DNA from: JAJFUB01 sp964622325
Lineage (GTDB): Bacteria > Armatimonadota > Zipacnadia > Zipacnadales > UBA11051
Assembly (NCBI GenBank): GCA_964622325.1
Contig: CAZUOJ010000008.1
Location: forward strand, 1 to 64,000
Reading direction: 5' to 3'
DNA: 64,000 bases
Shown: piece by piece, positions 53,359 to 61,368 of the stretch
Layout of the letters: the number at the start of each line of letters is the position of its first letter
How positions within the stretch are numbered: position 1 is the first letter of the stretch
Program-made: the position numbers and the translations under genes
Notes under the pieces: generated by a model
Told to the model about the DNA's origin: nothing
Seen by the model: the letters and a program-made list of their open reading frames with translations, nothing else
Database searches by the model: none

Positions 53359-54354
53359 TTATTCCACATACACAGGCGTGCCCACAGATACAAGATTATA
53401 TAAAATGCGCGCATCTTCCCGATGTTGGCGTATGCAGCCATGGGACGCGGGCCGCCCCAGGCGCCCGTAAAAGCGTGGCAATGTCGCGTGTATGCCGTGG
53501 CTGCCTGTGGATGTAATTTGCAACCAGTAATACATCACAACACGATACATCCGGCTGCGCGGCGCATAGGCTTTGCGAAATACACGCCCCATTGCTCCCC
53601 GCAGCCGATCGTAGGCCCCGGGCCGCATACGGGGCGTTGTGTAGCCAGGCAAGGCAGTCGAGACAATATGCATCCGGCGGATGTTGTCTTCTTCCACATA
53701 ATACAAGCGCTGGCGGGCTTTGCTCACGACAATGCATGTCTCAGGCTTGTTTTCCAGCATACGGGGCCAGAATAAATAAGAACGCTGATCCGAAGCCAGC
53801 TCCTTTCCGGCCTCATCGAAGCCAATAATTTTAATCGTTATCTCTGTTCCATCGAGCCAGGGCACACGCCATTGCGCCGTCCCCGTATTGGGAAATTTGC
53901 CAATCAGCCCCCGAAAGCTTCCCCGCGGCCGCCCGCCCAGCCGACAAAGCTCCCCCTCGTATGTTAATTTGACAGCGGCAATCGGCCCCGATGTATGCCA
54001 CACGAGCGTCTGCAGGCCTTCACGCAGCTTGCTTTGCGGAGGCGGATAGGCCAATGTCAAAGCGGGCGGGGCGTTTGGATCGAAGCGCGGCGGGGGCGGC
54101 GGGAGGGGGCGAGCTATTCCTGGCGGCGCAGGCTTAATTGGCCGGCTGGGACGGGGCAGCGGCTGGAGGGATTCGCCTGTCAGATAAGCATTATCCGGCG
54201 CTGGCGGAAGCGGCTCAGGCGGCATAATATAGGGCTCTTGTGGCTCTCCCTCTGCCCCACAGGCACAGGACGCAGATGCTGTTTCCGCGATGGCTTCCTC
54301 AATTGTCCCTAAACACATTAAACACAGCACGAAAATAATCCGTCGTGCAATCAT
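53359..54354 (-). CDS. L,D-transpeptidase (YkuD domain), exported
   Basis: A 331-residue protein with a signal peptide (about residues 1-23) and a proline-rich spacer (about 35-95). A beta-sandwich domain of about 100-200 (LTLAYPPPQSKLREGLQTLVWH) may bind the cell wall. The YkuD domain at about 208-331 starts ETCIVVSKARQRLYYVEED and carries HGIHATLPRFYGRLGRPASHGCIR with catalytic Cys307. It should form 3-3 cross-links in peptidoglycan or attach proteins to it. It is convergent with the ROK-like gene. Confidence 0.9.
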   Translation of the reverse strand: MIARRIIFVLCLMCLGTIEEAIAETASASCACGAEGEPQEPYIMPPEPLPPAPDNAYLTGESLQPLPRPSRPIKPAPPGIARPLPPPPPRFDPNAPPALTLAYPPPQSKLREGLQTLVWHTSGPIAAVKLTYEGELCRLGGRPRGSFRGLIGKFPNTGTAQWRVPWLDGTEITIKIIGFDEAGKELASDQRSYLFWPRMLENKPETCIVVSKARQRLYYVEEDNIRRMHIVSTALPGYTTPRMRPGAYDRLRGAMGRVFRKAYAPRSRMYRVVMYYWLQITSTGSHGIHATLPRFYGRLGRPASHGCIRQHREDARILYNLVSVGTPVYVE

Positions 54355-54458
54355 GCCTCAATCCCTAATGCTTGTTATGCTGCGGCAGGCTTTTGGCTGG
54401 ATCAGGGCGATTGGGGGCCATCGTCTCGCTTGAAGGCTTTCTCCCGCCCTCGAACATT

Positions 54459-55493
54459 CTATCCTTCCGATTTTTCCTGCAGCCAGGAATATTGCCGGGC
54501 AGCCGCCAGAACTTCTTCCCATGTGGGCAAGCAGCGCATATCCGGCGGCCGCGAAATGCGCAAAGCCGCCGCGGCGCTGCCAATGCAGGCCGCCGGCAGC
54601 GGCTCATAGCCCTTTAACAAGGCCGCGATAAAGCCGGCATGAAAAGTGTCGCCCGCGCCAATGTCATATTGCACGGACACAGGAAGCGCGGGGATATGCT
54701 GTTGCTCCTGCGGCATTATGAGCGTGACGCCCTGGCTGCCTGCTGTGACGGCAATCAGCCTCGGGCCTAACTGTCGCAGCTTTTCTACAGGCAGCGCGGA
54801 CGAAAGGCCGGGGGCTTCTGCGGCTGAAGGCGCCCCGGGCTCCTCTGCCACTAACAAAGCCTCCTCCACATTCATCACGGCAATATCGGCTAAAGCGAGT
54901 GCTTGGCGCTGGACTGCGATTATCCGCTCGCGCGGCTCGTGCCACTGGGAGGCGCGATAATTCAGCGCATAGGCGACTTGGAGGCCCAGCGCACGCGCCC
55001 GGCGGGCGATATCCAGACTGATAGAGCGCAGCGGCTCGGCGCGGATTGTGGCTTCGCTGAAATCCAGCCAGCGCGCGCGGCGCAGCTCGCTATCTTCCAG
55101 CGGCTGCTGCGCTAATTCCTGCATCGGATCACAAAAGCCCGCACAGCGATAAAAATAGAATGTCTTGGCCCCTTTGCCGTCCATCCAGCAAAACGACACG
55201 GGCGTGAGCTGCCCGGGCACGACGCGGACAAAGGATGTGTCCACGCCCAGCTCCTGCAGCCGCCGCCGCAGCCATTGCCCCAGCTCATCTTCGCCCACAC
55301 AGCTGGCGAGGCTGACTTTCACGCCCAGCTTCGCCAGCGCCACACAGAAATTGGCCGTGGCGCCAGAGGGCAAAGCCTCGTAAATGTCAGCCTGCACCAG
55401 ATTTTGCCCGGGCGTTGTGGGCGTCAATTCCACAAGCGCCGTGCCCAAGGCGAGCACATCGATAATGTCACGGGGGGCTGAAGCTTTGTTCAT
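54459..55493 (-). CDS. PfkB family kinase, 2-keto-3-deoxygluconate-kinase-like
   Basis: A 344-residue ribokinase-fold enzyme. ALGTALVELTPT begins it, SGATANFCVALAKLGVKVSLASCVGEDELG (43-72) is the first family signature, and QYDIGAGDTFHAGF (275-288) the second, with catalytic Asp282. LNYRASQW (177-184) resembles the NxRxxLW motif of KDG kinases, so phosphorylation of KDG or another sugar acid is likely; fructokinase is possible. Its ATG overlaps the stop of the upstream GHL10-like gene (ATGA), so the two are translationally coupled. Confidence 0.85.
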   Translation of the reverse strand: MNKASAPRDIIDVLALGTALVELTPTTPGQNLVQADIYEALPSGATANFCVALAKLGVKVSLASCVGEDELGQWLRRRLQELGVDTSFVRVVPGQLTPVSFCWMDGKGAKTFYFYRCAGFCDPMQELAQQPLEDSELRRARWLDFSEATIRAEPLRSISLDIARRARALGLQVAYALNYRASQWHEPRERIIAVQRQALALADIAVMNVEEALLVAEEPGAPSAAEAPGLSSALPVEKLRQLGPRLIAVTAGSQGVTLIMPQEQQHIPALPVSVQYDIGAGDTFHAGFIAALLKGYEPLPAACIGSAAAALRISRPPDMRCLPTWEEVLAAARQYSWLQEKSEG

Positions 55494-57208
55494 GGCTGCG
55501 CTGTGGGGAAATACGGCTGGACGGGCTCCGCAAAAGCCTTCTGGGCAAGCGCTGCGATGAGCGTCTCGGTCAATGATTTACTCTCAAAGAAATTAACGCC
55601 GCGGGCGCCGTAGGAGCGGCACAAAGTCACTTGCGACAGCACTAGCTCCGGCGTACGGGATTTTATCTGATTGCCTTCGCGTTGATATAACGAAAGGCCC
55701 GGGATAATGCGTGCCAGCGCCGGATCAAACTGTTTGTATTCTTGCAGCAATTTTTCCAGTTCGGCGTTATTCAGCGTGTAAGCCATCGGAATCACATAAT
55801 CAATGATGCCCTCTTGCAGCCATCCGTACCAGTCCTGGCAGACGGCATCGGCGGCCTGGCGACTGGGAAAGACGGCCGCAGAGATGCGGGCCAGGGGCTT
55901 CGCTTTCTTGGCTTCCTGATAGACGCTGCGCACCAGCTCCGTGACTGTCCATTTGCGATATTTAATCCATTCGGCGTGGCGTCTTTTTTCCAGCTCAAGG
56001 TCCCCGGACGGCCCCACGGGCAACAACTCCTGTCCCGGCGTCGGATTGAGCACACGCAGCCGCCCACTGAAATAAGGGGCTGTGCCCTGCATGCCCAGCA
56101 CTTCCTGCAGCGCCGGCGAGGAAATCGCAAACACAGGCCCATCTACAAACAGCGCATGCCCGCCCGCCCTGACAAACTCTTTTAGCCACGCGCATGTTTC
56201 CTCCGGGATGTAATACTGTCCGTACAAAAACACGACTCCGCCCGCGGGCACTTTCTCCAGTTGTGTTTCATCAATCACTTGCGGGCGCAAGCGCAGCGCC
56301 GCCAGCCATCCCCACGCTTCCTCCTGGGCTTCCAGCCCATAGCGTGCCGCTGTTTGTTTTGTGCGAAGCTGAAAAACATTGCTTTCCCTGGCGCCAAAGC
56401 GCTGCAGCAGACGCCGAAGCGCTTCATTCACTGCCGGCGTGGCGCCGTACTGGGCCTGCCAGTTAAACAGCGCCGCCTCGCCCTGCCCCAGCTTGTTGAG
56501 CGTAATCGCCGGCACGCCATCCTCAAAGGCCGCCAGTACCTGTGCCGTTGTGGCACGCCCCAGCGGATTGCCGGCTGCCGCTAAAACCGTCGGAAATGTC
56601 TTTGCGCCCTCTTGCAGCGGAGGCAAGCCACTGCGCTGCGCAAATTCCTTCTGGCAATGCGCACAATAACAATAATCCTGCCCATTATAGCGAATGTAAT
56701 CAAAATGCAGGCCATCTAAATCATACTGGCGCAAGCATTCCAGCATGACTTCCGTCTGGAAGCGCCGCACTTCGGGCTTGCCAAAATCGTACCAGCGCGG
56801 CGTTATGGGCCGTCCCGGCTGCAACGCCCATTCCGGATGCTGATCGAATACGCCCTTTTGCTTGTAGCCGTAGCTGCCATTCACAAACCAGGCATGCACT
56901 TGCAGCCCCCGCTGATGGGCTAAACGAATGAGTTCCCCCAGCGGATCAAACTGCGGATCCACATTATCCGCCAGCGGACAAATCTGGCTGCGATACAGAG
57001 CCTGGCCGCCATTGTACCACACACAGGGATACAGCGCATTCAGATGCGCGGCAGCAGCTTTATTCACGACTTCCGCCACGGCTTCCGGTGTATTGATAGT
57101 TCCAAAGCCCACCCACAGGCCCCGATGCTCCTGATTTTGCGCCGCGCCAGGCCCCGCCAACGCCCCCAGCAGCACTATAAGAAAGCCGAATTTTAAGCTT
57201 TTTCCCAT
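55490..57208 (-). CDS. Secreted GHL10-type glycosidase with an inserted GATase-like domain
   Basis: A 572-residue exported protein. The signal peptide ends near residue 23 (AGPGAA). The first half of a GHL10 (DUF187-like) TIM-barrel covers 25-198: HRGLWVGFGTIN, GLQVHAWFVNGSYG, LDGLHFDYIRYNGQDY with Asp170. Residues 200-395 are an insertion resembling a GATase-like fold (GVPAITLNKLGQGEAALFNW, WLKEFVRAGGHALFVDGPVF). The barrel resumes at WIKYRKWTVTELVRSVYQEAKK, GIIDYVIPMAYTL, ARIIPGLSLYQ and GARGVNFFESK. AAGGGCAG precedes the ATG. It is coupled with the PfkB kinase gene, suggesting a role in uronate or sugar release. Confidence 0.82.
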   Translation of the reverse strand: MGKSLKFGFLIVLLGALAGPGAAQNQEHRGLWVGFGTINTPEAVAEVVNKAAAAHLNALYPCVWYNGGQALYRSQICPLADNVDPQFDPLGELIRLAHQRGLQVHAWFVNGSYGYKQKGVFDQHPEWALQPGRPITPRWYDFGKPEVRRFQTEVMLECLRQYDLDGLHFDYIRYNGQDYCYCAHCQKEFAQRSGLPPLQEGAKTFPTVLAAAGNPLGRATTAQVLAAFEDGVPAITLNKLGQGEAALFNWQAQYGATPAVNEALRRLLQRFGARESNVFQLRTKQTAARYGLEAQEEAWGWLAALRLRPQVIDETQLEKVPAGGVVFLYGQYYIPEETCAWLKEFVRAGGHALFVDGPVFAISSPALQEVLGMQGTAPYFSGRLRVLNPTPGQELLPVGPSGDLELEKRRHAEWIKYRKWTVTELVRSVYQEAKKAKPLARISAAVFPSRQAADAVCQDWYGWLQEGIIDYVIPMAYTLNNAELEKLLQEYKQFDPALARIIPGLSLYQREGNQIKSRTPELVLSQVTLCRSYGARGVNFFESKSLTETLIAALAQKAFAEPVQPYFPTAQP

Positions 57209-57364
57209 ATTCTGCCCTTCTTTTCTGATAGTGCGCTTTTGTATTCTATTCGCTGGATTACTTTCTCTCCCTTTATTTTTGCTGGCGCGAAAAAAATGCT
57301 TATTCCCAATTCAATTTTATAAAAAAACTTTTATGCAATATAAACAAATAAAAAGAAGGAGAAA

Positions 57365-57393
57365 TTGCCTCGCCCGAGGAATTTTATTATACT
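57365..57393 (+). promoter_or_regulatory. Sigma70-type promoter for the CBS-domain gene
   Basis: TTGCCT (57365-57370), a 17-base spacer and TATACT (57388-57393). The start site near 57400 leaves a leader of about 15 bases that is almost only the AGGAGGTG ribosome site. Confidence 0.65.
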
Positions 57394-57414
57394 TTGTTTA
57401 GGAGGTGAGGCATA

Positions 57415-57792
57415 ATGCCGACGGCACGCGACATTATGACGACGGGCGTTGTGATGATTGATGGATTGGCGACAGTGGCGGAGGCTGTAAAGCTGATGAA
57501 GGAGAAGGGCGTGCGGGCTTTGATTGTGGATCGGCGCAATGAAGCGGATGCGTATGGCATTGTCACGCAGCGAGACATCGCCTACAAAGTCCTGGCCCAG
57601 GGCCGCGATCCCAACGAAGTGCGCGTCCACGAAATCCAGAGCAAGCCGCTTGTTGTCGTCAATCCCGATTTGGATGTGAAGTATGTGGCGCGGCTCATGG
57701 CGAATTTTGGCCTCTCCCGTTGCCCTGTCATTTTTGACAAAAAAATCCAGGGCATTGTCTCCGTCAGCGACCTCGTGAATAAGGCCATGTAG
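57415..57792 (+). CDS. Stand-alone CBS-pair protein
   Basis: A 125-residue protein made of two CBS motifs: ARDIMTTGVVMIDGLATVAEAVKLMKEKGVRALIVDR with AYGIVTQRDI, then VHEIQSKPLVVVNPDLDVKYVARLMANFGLSRCPVIFDKKIQGIVSVSDLVN. Such modules bind adenine nucleotides and sense energy or stress. No effector domain is fused. AGGAGGTGAGGCATA precedes the ATG. It has its own promoter and terminator, so it is a single-gene unit. Confidence 0.92.
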   Translation: MPTARDIMTTGVVMIDGLATVAEAVKLMKEKGVRALIVDRRNEADAYGIVTQRDIAYKVLAQGRDPNEVRVHEIQSKPLVVVNPDLDVKYVARLMANFGLSRCPVIFDKKIQGIVSVSDLVNKAM

Positions 57793-57826
57793 CCTCCCCG
57801 CCTCCAACAGCCGACAGCGGATCTTC

Positions 57827-57870
57827 ACGCCGCCCCCCGCGTGAACAAGCGGAGGCGGCGTTTTATTTTT
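57827..57870 (+). terminator. Intrinsic terminator of the CBS-domain gene
   Basis: CGCCGCC (57828-57834) pairs with GGCGGCG (57854-57860), with an inner CCGC/GCGG stem (57837-57840 and 57849-57852), followed by TTTTATTTTT. Confidence 0.82.
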
Positions 57871-58049
57871 CGGCTCGTGTGTTTTTCCGCGGCTATTCTT
57901 ATTTAAGCCCCCTTAGGCCTCCTCTGCTTTTTTCTGGAGCTGTTATGAGATGTGTTCCCCCAATCCCGCGGCGCTTGCTCTGGACACACGGCTGCGCCCG
58001 GCATATTTGCGCTGGCGCCCGATATCCCGCCGCATAGACACGATGGCGC

Positions 58050-58946
58050 CTAATGACTGGCAGCGCGCCAGAGCCAGCCGAGCAGAATAAAAAGCGCCAA
58101 AAAACAGCTCAGGGCAATGGCCAGATAGCGTCGTTCCTGGGGCGTCAGGCGAAATTCTCTCCAATTGGCGATGAGAAAGCCTGCCACGATGAAAGGCAGA
58201 AGGGGCGCTGCCGGAAAATCGGGCAGAAACAGCACAGCAAACATTCCTGCCAGAGCAAAAATGAAAATCAGCCAGAAAGTGCGGCGCGCCCGCAGGCCAA
58301 AGCGATGCACGCTCACAAAAAAGAAAGCCAGAAAGATAAAATCCCCCAGGCCAGCGGTGGCGATAGCCTGCACGCCCGCGCCTCCGGCAACCCCAGACGC
58401 CGAGCCCACTTTCGGAATCGCCACCGATAGCTTCTGCACAATTTGCGGCGCCTTTTGTAATGCCTGTCCCGTGGGGCCAAAAAATACCGTAAAAATGTCC
58501 GCCAGCCCGGCAATGAGCGCCACTGGCAAGAGCAAATTGCGCTCCCGTATAATAAGTGAAAGCAATCGTCCAAAACACATACAGGCGATGATGAAAGCGA
58601 CGCTGGCCGTAGCGGCGAGAAAAGGCCGCCAGGGGGGATAGGCAGAAGAGGCCAGCCCCGCCAGATGCCACAGGATCAGCCCCCCCGCCAAGCCCAATCC
58701 ATCAATCCAAAGACGCGGCGGAAAGCGCGCGCTGTCAAAGATCACATACAGGAAAAGCCACAAAAAAAGCACAGTGGCTAACAGCGTGCCAGCAAGCGGC
58801 GGAAGCCCCCGCACATAAGGCAGGCCAGCAAGCAGCGCCCACGCCAAAACGAGAAAAAGCCCCACTCGCCACACGGGCAAGCGAGGCTTTTTTTCCGTTT
58901 CTGATTTTTGCAGAAGAGAAGAAGGCTGCTCTGCCAAGGCCGTCAC
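58050..58946 (-). CDS. Presenilin-like GxGD membrane protein
   Basis: A 298-residue protein with eight to ten membrane segments (about 27-44, 50-70, 83-100, 108-132, 138-156, 196-214, 223-242, 246-262, 275-294). Asp150 in LIAGLADIFTVFFGPTG and Asp202 in GLGDFIFLAFFF lie in adjacent helices, separated by a loop of about 35 residues. PAAPLLPF (245-252) begins a later helix. This order (helix Asp, GxGD, PAL-like) is that of presenilin and signal-peptide-peptidase intramembrane aspartyl proteases; the residue before the first Asp is Ala rather than Tyr. GTG start with a weak ribosome site. A small cysteine-rich gene lies 21 bases upstream on the same strand. Confidence 0.75.
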   Translation of the reverse strand: MTALAEQPSSLLQKSETEKKPRLPVWRVGLFLVLAWALLAGLPYVRGLPPLAGTLLATVLFLWLFLYVIFDSARFPPRLWIDGLGLAGGLILWHLAGLASSAYPPWRPFLAATASVAFIIACMCFGRLLSLIIRERNLLLPVALIAGLADIFTVFFGPTGQALQKAPQIVQKLSVAIPKVGSASGVAGGAGVQAIATAGLGDFIFLAFFFVSVHRFGLRARRTFWLIFIFALAGMFAVLFLPDFPAAPLLPFIVAGFLIANWREFRLTPQERRYLAIALSCFLALFILLGWLWRAASH

Positions 58947-58967
58947 AAACTTTCTGCTTCTCTTCTG

Positions 58968-59330
58968 TTATTCACAATCCACAATCTGCACAAATTCTCC
59001 GCCGGAAATATGACGGGAAATAATATGCCGCTGGGCGTCAAATTCCATCACCACATGCAGGAGATTTTGGCAGCGCGCCCCCACTAATTCTTTATGCAAA
59101 ATATATCCTGTCGGTTTCGGCTCCTCTTGATTATCCCAGCCATGCCCGTTAGAACTTTCATATAATGCTTCTATTTCGTATGCTTTCTCCACGCGCGCAC
59201 GTATGATTTCCCCGCATCTGTCACAGCGCACCGTAATTTGAAGCGCTGGGGCGGAAGAATCACAGCAGTCTGGGCACTCCACACGCTTCCACATCTGCCC
59301 CAGCCGCGTAAAAATCGCTAATGAAGCCAC
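58968..59330 (-). CDS. Small cysteine-rich zinc-ribbon-like protein
   Basis: A 120-residue cytoplasmic protein. VECPDCCDSSAP and VRCDRCGEIIRARVEKAYEIEAL give CxxC pairs (Cys19/Cys22 and Cys36/Cys39), and LVGARCQNLLHVVMEFDAQRHIISRHISGGEFVQIVD is a beta-rich C-terminal half. I have seen similar uncharacterised zinc proteins but cannot name the family. The start is GTG at 59330, with AAGGAG 13 bases upstream; the ATG at 59294 is an alternative. It is co-directional with the presenilin-like gene. Confidence 0.65.
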   Translation of the reverse strand: MASLAIFTRLGQMWKRVECPDCCDSSAPALQITVRCDRCGEIIRARVEKAYEIEALYESSNGHGWDNQEEPKPTGYILHKELVGARCQNLLHVVMEFDAQRHIISRHISGGEFVQIVDCE

Positions 59331-59550
59331 AGCTCATCACCCGCTCCTTAAATCCCCCTGTTGCCGCTGTTTTGGCGGCTCGCCCACTTCAGGCAATTTA
59401 TTCTCCCAAAACAAAAAATTACACACCCTGTTTAAAGGCCGCGCACGAAAATATAATCTAATCCGCAGGATTTTATTTTCTAGTATAACAAGCGAATTCC
59501 TGCTGTCAAGAAAAAGAAAAGGCACAGACACAAAAAGCCAAAAAAACCCT

Positions 59551-59579
59551 TTGACTTTTAGGCTTATAATAAATATAAT
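59551..59579 (+). promoter_or_regulatory. Strong promoter for the rpoZ group, in the 333-base gap 59331-59663
   Basis: TTGACT (59551-59556), a 17-base spacer and a consensus TATAAT (59574-59579). The start near 59586 leaves a leader of about 77 bases. The rest of this AT-rich gap shows no gene. Confidence 0.78.
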
Positions 59580-59663
59580 ATCAATTCCGTCCTTCACAGA
59601 GAATAAGCCCAATAAGAGCCAAACTTTTTTAGTTTTCCGAAGACAGCTCAAGGAGGGAGTCGT

Positions 59664-60137
59664 GTGATTAATTTTCCGATTGAGGAGCTTGTGGAAAGGA
59701 TTGGCAGCCGCTATGCGCTTGTCGTGGCTGCGGCCAAACGCGCCCGTCAGCTGAAAGACGGCGCCCCTCCGCTTGTGAATGTGCCCACTCGCAATGTGCT
59801 CACCATCGCCCTGTATGAGATAGCCGCCGGCCTCATTGAAATCAGTGAGCCGCCCCCCGAAGCGCTGCAGCCGCCTAAACGCCGGCGCGAAGAAGAGCCG
59901 CCTGAACTGGCCGCGCCCGTTTTCGTGGAAACCTTATTAGAGCACGAGGGCCGGCTGGGCGAAGAGGACGAAGAGCTGGAGGCGGAATTGGAAGAGGAAT
60001 TTGACGAAGAAGAGCAGGAAGAATTGATGGCGGAAAGACTTTTAGAAGAAGATGAAGAAGCGCTGGAAGAAGACTGGGAGGAAGACGAAGAGCTTGACGA
60101 AGGGGATTGGGGAGACGATTGGGACGACGAAGTCTAA
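59664..60137 (+). CDS. rpoZ: RNA polymerase omega subunit with long acidic tail
   Basis: A 157-residue protein. Residues 1-60 fit omega: INFPIEELVERIGSRYALVVAAAKRARQL and NVLTIALYEIAAGLIEI. Omega binds beta-prime and helps polymerase assembly. A proline/charged linker (62-80) leads to a tail in which 38 of the last 58 residues are Asp or Glu, ending DWGDDWDDEV. Most omegas are 70-90 residues long, so the tail is additional. GTG start; AAGGAGGG lies six bases upstream. It is first in a group with dnaJ, prmA and rsmE. Confidence 0.82.
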   Translation: MINFPIEELVERIGSRYALVVAAAKRARQLKDGAPPLVNVPTRNVLTIALYEIAAGLIEISEPPPEALQPPKRRREEEPPELAAPVFVETLLEHEGRLGEEDEELEAELEEEFDEEEQEELMAERLLEEDEEALEEDWEEDEELDEGDWGDDWDDEV

Positions 60138-60242
60138 TCTGTTTTTGCAGGCAGCCGCTTGACTGACAAGGCACTACGCATTAACGCGCAGGGATATATC
60201 CAAAGCCCAATGGGAAGGCGTATATGTTGAGGCTGTGGGGCT

Positions 60243-61343
60243 ATGCCGAAGGATTATTATGAAATCTTAGGCGTTGAGCGAGATGCCTCAACTGAAGAAA
60301 TCAAACAGGCATATCGCAAATTGGCGCGGCGCTATCATCCCGATGTGAACAATGATCCAGCGGCGGAGGAGCGCTTCAAAGAGCTCAGCGAAGCGTATGC
60401 CGTGCTCAGCGATCCGGAAAAGCGCCGCCGCTATGATTTATATGGCCATTCTGGCGTCGATTCGCCTCTGCCAGCGGGATTTGATATTTTTGAATTATTC
60501 AATCAGGCATTCGGCTTTACATTTGGCAGCCGGCAGAGCGCCACGCCAGGCCGCGATTTAGAATATGAGATTACAATCGAGCTGGAAGAAGTCCTCACAG
60601 GCGCCACGCGGAAAATTGAGCTGACGCGTCATGTCCGCTGCGAGACATGCCAGGGCTCCGGCGCCCGTCCCGGCGCGCCGCCACGCCGCTGCCGCACCTG
60701 TGAGGGCTACGGACAAGTCCGCCAAGTCCAGCGCAGCATCTTCGGCACGCTTGCCACGATTGTTACATGTCCCCATTGCCACGGAGCGGGCGAGATAATT
60801 ACAGATCCCTGTCCGCAATGTGAGGGGCGGGGCGTCGCGCCGCAAACGGAAACATTTACGGTAGAAGTGCCCCCGGGCATTGAAGATGGCCAATATCTGC
60901 AATATGCCGGCTACGGCGAAATGAGCGAAAGCGGCCATTGCGGCGATTTGTATGTCCGGATTAAAGTAGCGCCGCATCCGTATTTTAAGCGCGCTGGCGA
61001 TGTGATCCGCTGCACTGTGCCCATTAATTTTTGGCAGGCGGCGCTGGGCGATGCCATCACTGTGCCCACACTGGAAGGCGAAACGCAAATTCAGATTCCT
61101 CCTGGCACACAATCAGGCACAGAAATCGTGCTAGAAGGCAAAGGGCTGCCGCGGCTACGCCGGCGCGGACGCGGCCCCCAAATTGTCACACTGCAAATCG
61201 TTACGCCGACAAAGCTGAACGAGCAGCAGCGCAAATTGCTTGTGGAATGCGCCCGTGCCTTTGGCGATAAAATCCCCCAGGGCGCCCAAAATAAAAATTT
61301 CTTTTCCCGCTGGAAGGAAAAGGATACGGGCGACAAGCCCTGA
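60243..61343 (+). CDS. dnaJ: Chaperone DnaJ
   Basis: A 366-residue Hsp40. The J domain (1-66) has YHPDVN with the HPD at 32-34, needed to stimulate DnaK ATPase. A short linker replaces a full glycine-rich region. The zinc-binding domain (133-200) has four CxxCxGxG-type repeats (CETCQGSG, CRTCEGYG, CPHCHGAG, CPQCEGRG). The substrate-binding beta domains follow (VPPGIEDGQYLQYAGYGE, DLYVRIKVAPHPYFKRAGD). No dnaK or grpE is adjacent. The ribosome site is weak (GAGG). Confidence 0.96.
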   Translation: MPKDYYEILGVERDASTEEIKQAYRKLARRYHPDVNNDPAAEERFKELSEAYAVLSDPEKRRRYDLYGHSGVDSPLPAGFDIFELFNQAFGFTFGSRQSATPGRDLEYEITIELEEVLTGATRKIELTRHVRCETCQGSGARPGAPPRRCRTCEGYGQVRQVQRSIFGTLATIVTCPHCHGAGEIITDPCPQCEGRGVAPQTETFTVEVPPGIEDGQYLQYAGYGEMSESGHCGDLYVRIKVAPHPYFKRAGDVIRCTVPINFWQAALGDAITVPTLEGETQIQIPPGTQSGTEIVLEGKGLPRLRRRGRGPQIVTLQIVTPTKLNEQQRKLLVECARAFGDKIPQGAQNKNFFSRWKEKDTGDKP

Positions 61344-61368
61344 AATAGCAAAATCTGTGTCTCTTGTA

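Noticed and set aside
57943..58671. A 242-codon minus-strand frame overlapping the presenilin-like gene
   Set aside because: It is in another frame of the same strand and lacks the membrane pattern of the chosen frame.
59875..60174. A 99-codon minus-strand frame opposite the rpoZ acidic tail
   Set aside because: It is the complement of GAA/GAG/GAC-rich codons and reads as Leu/Pro/Arg low complexity.
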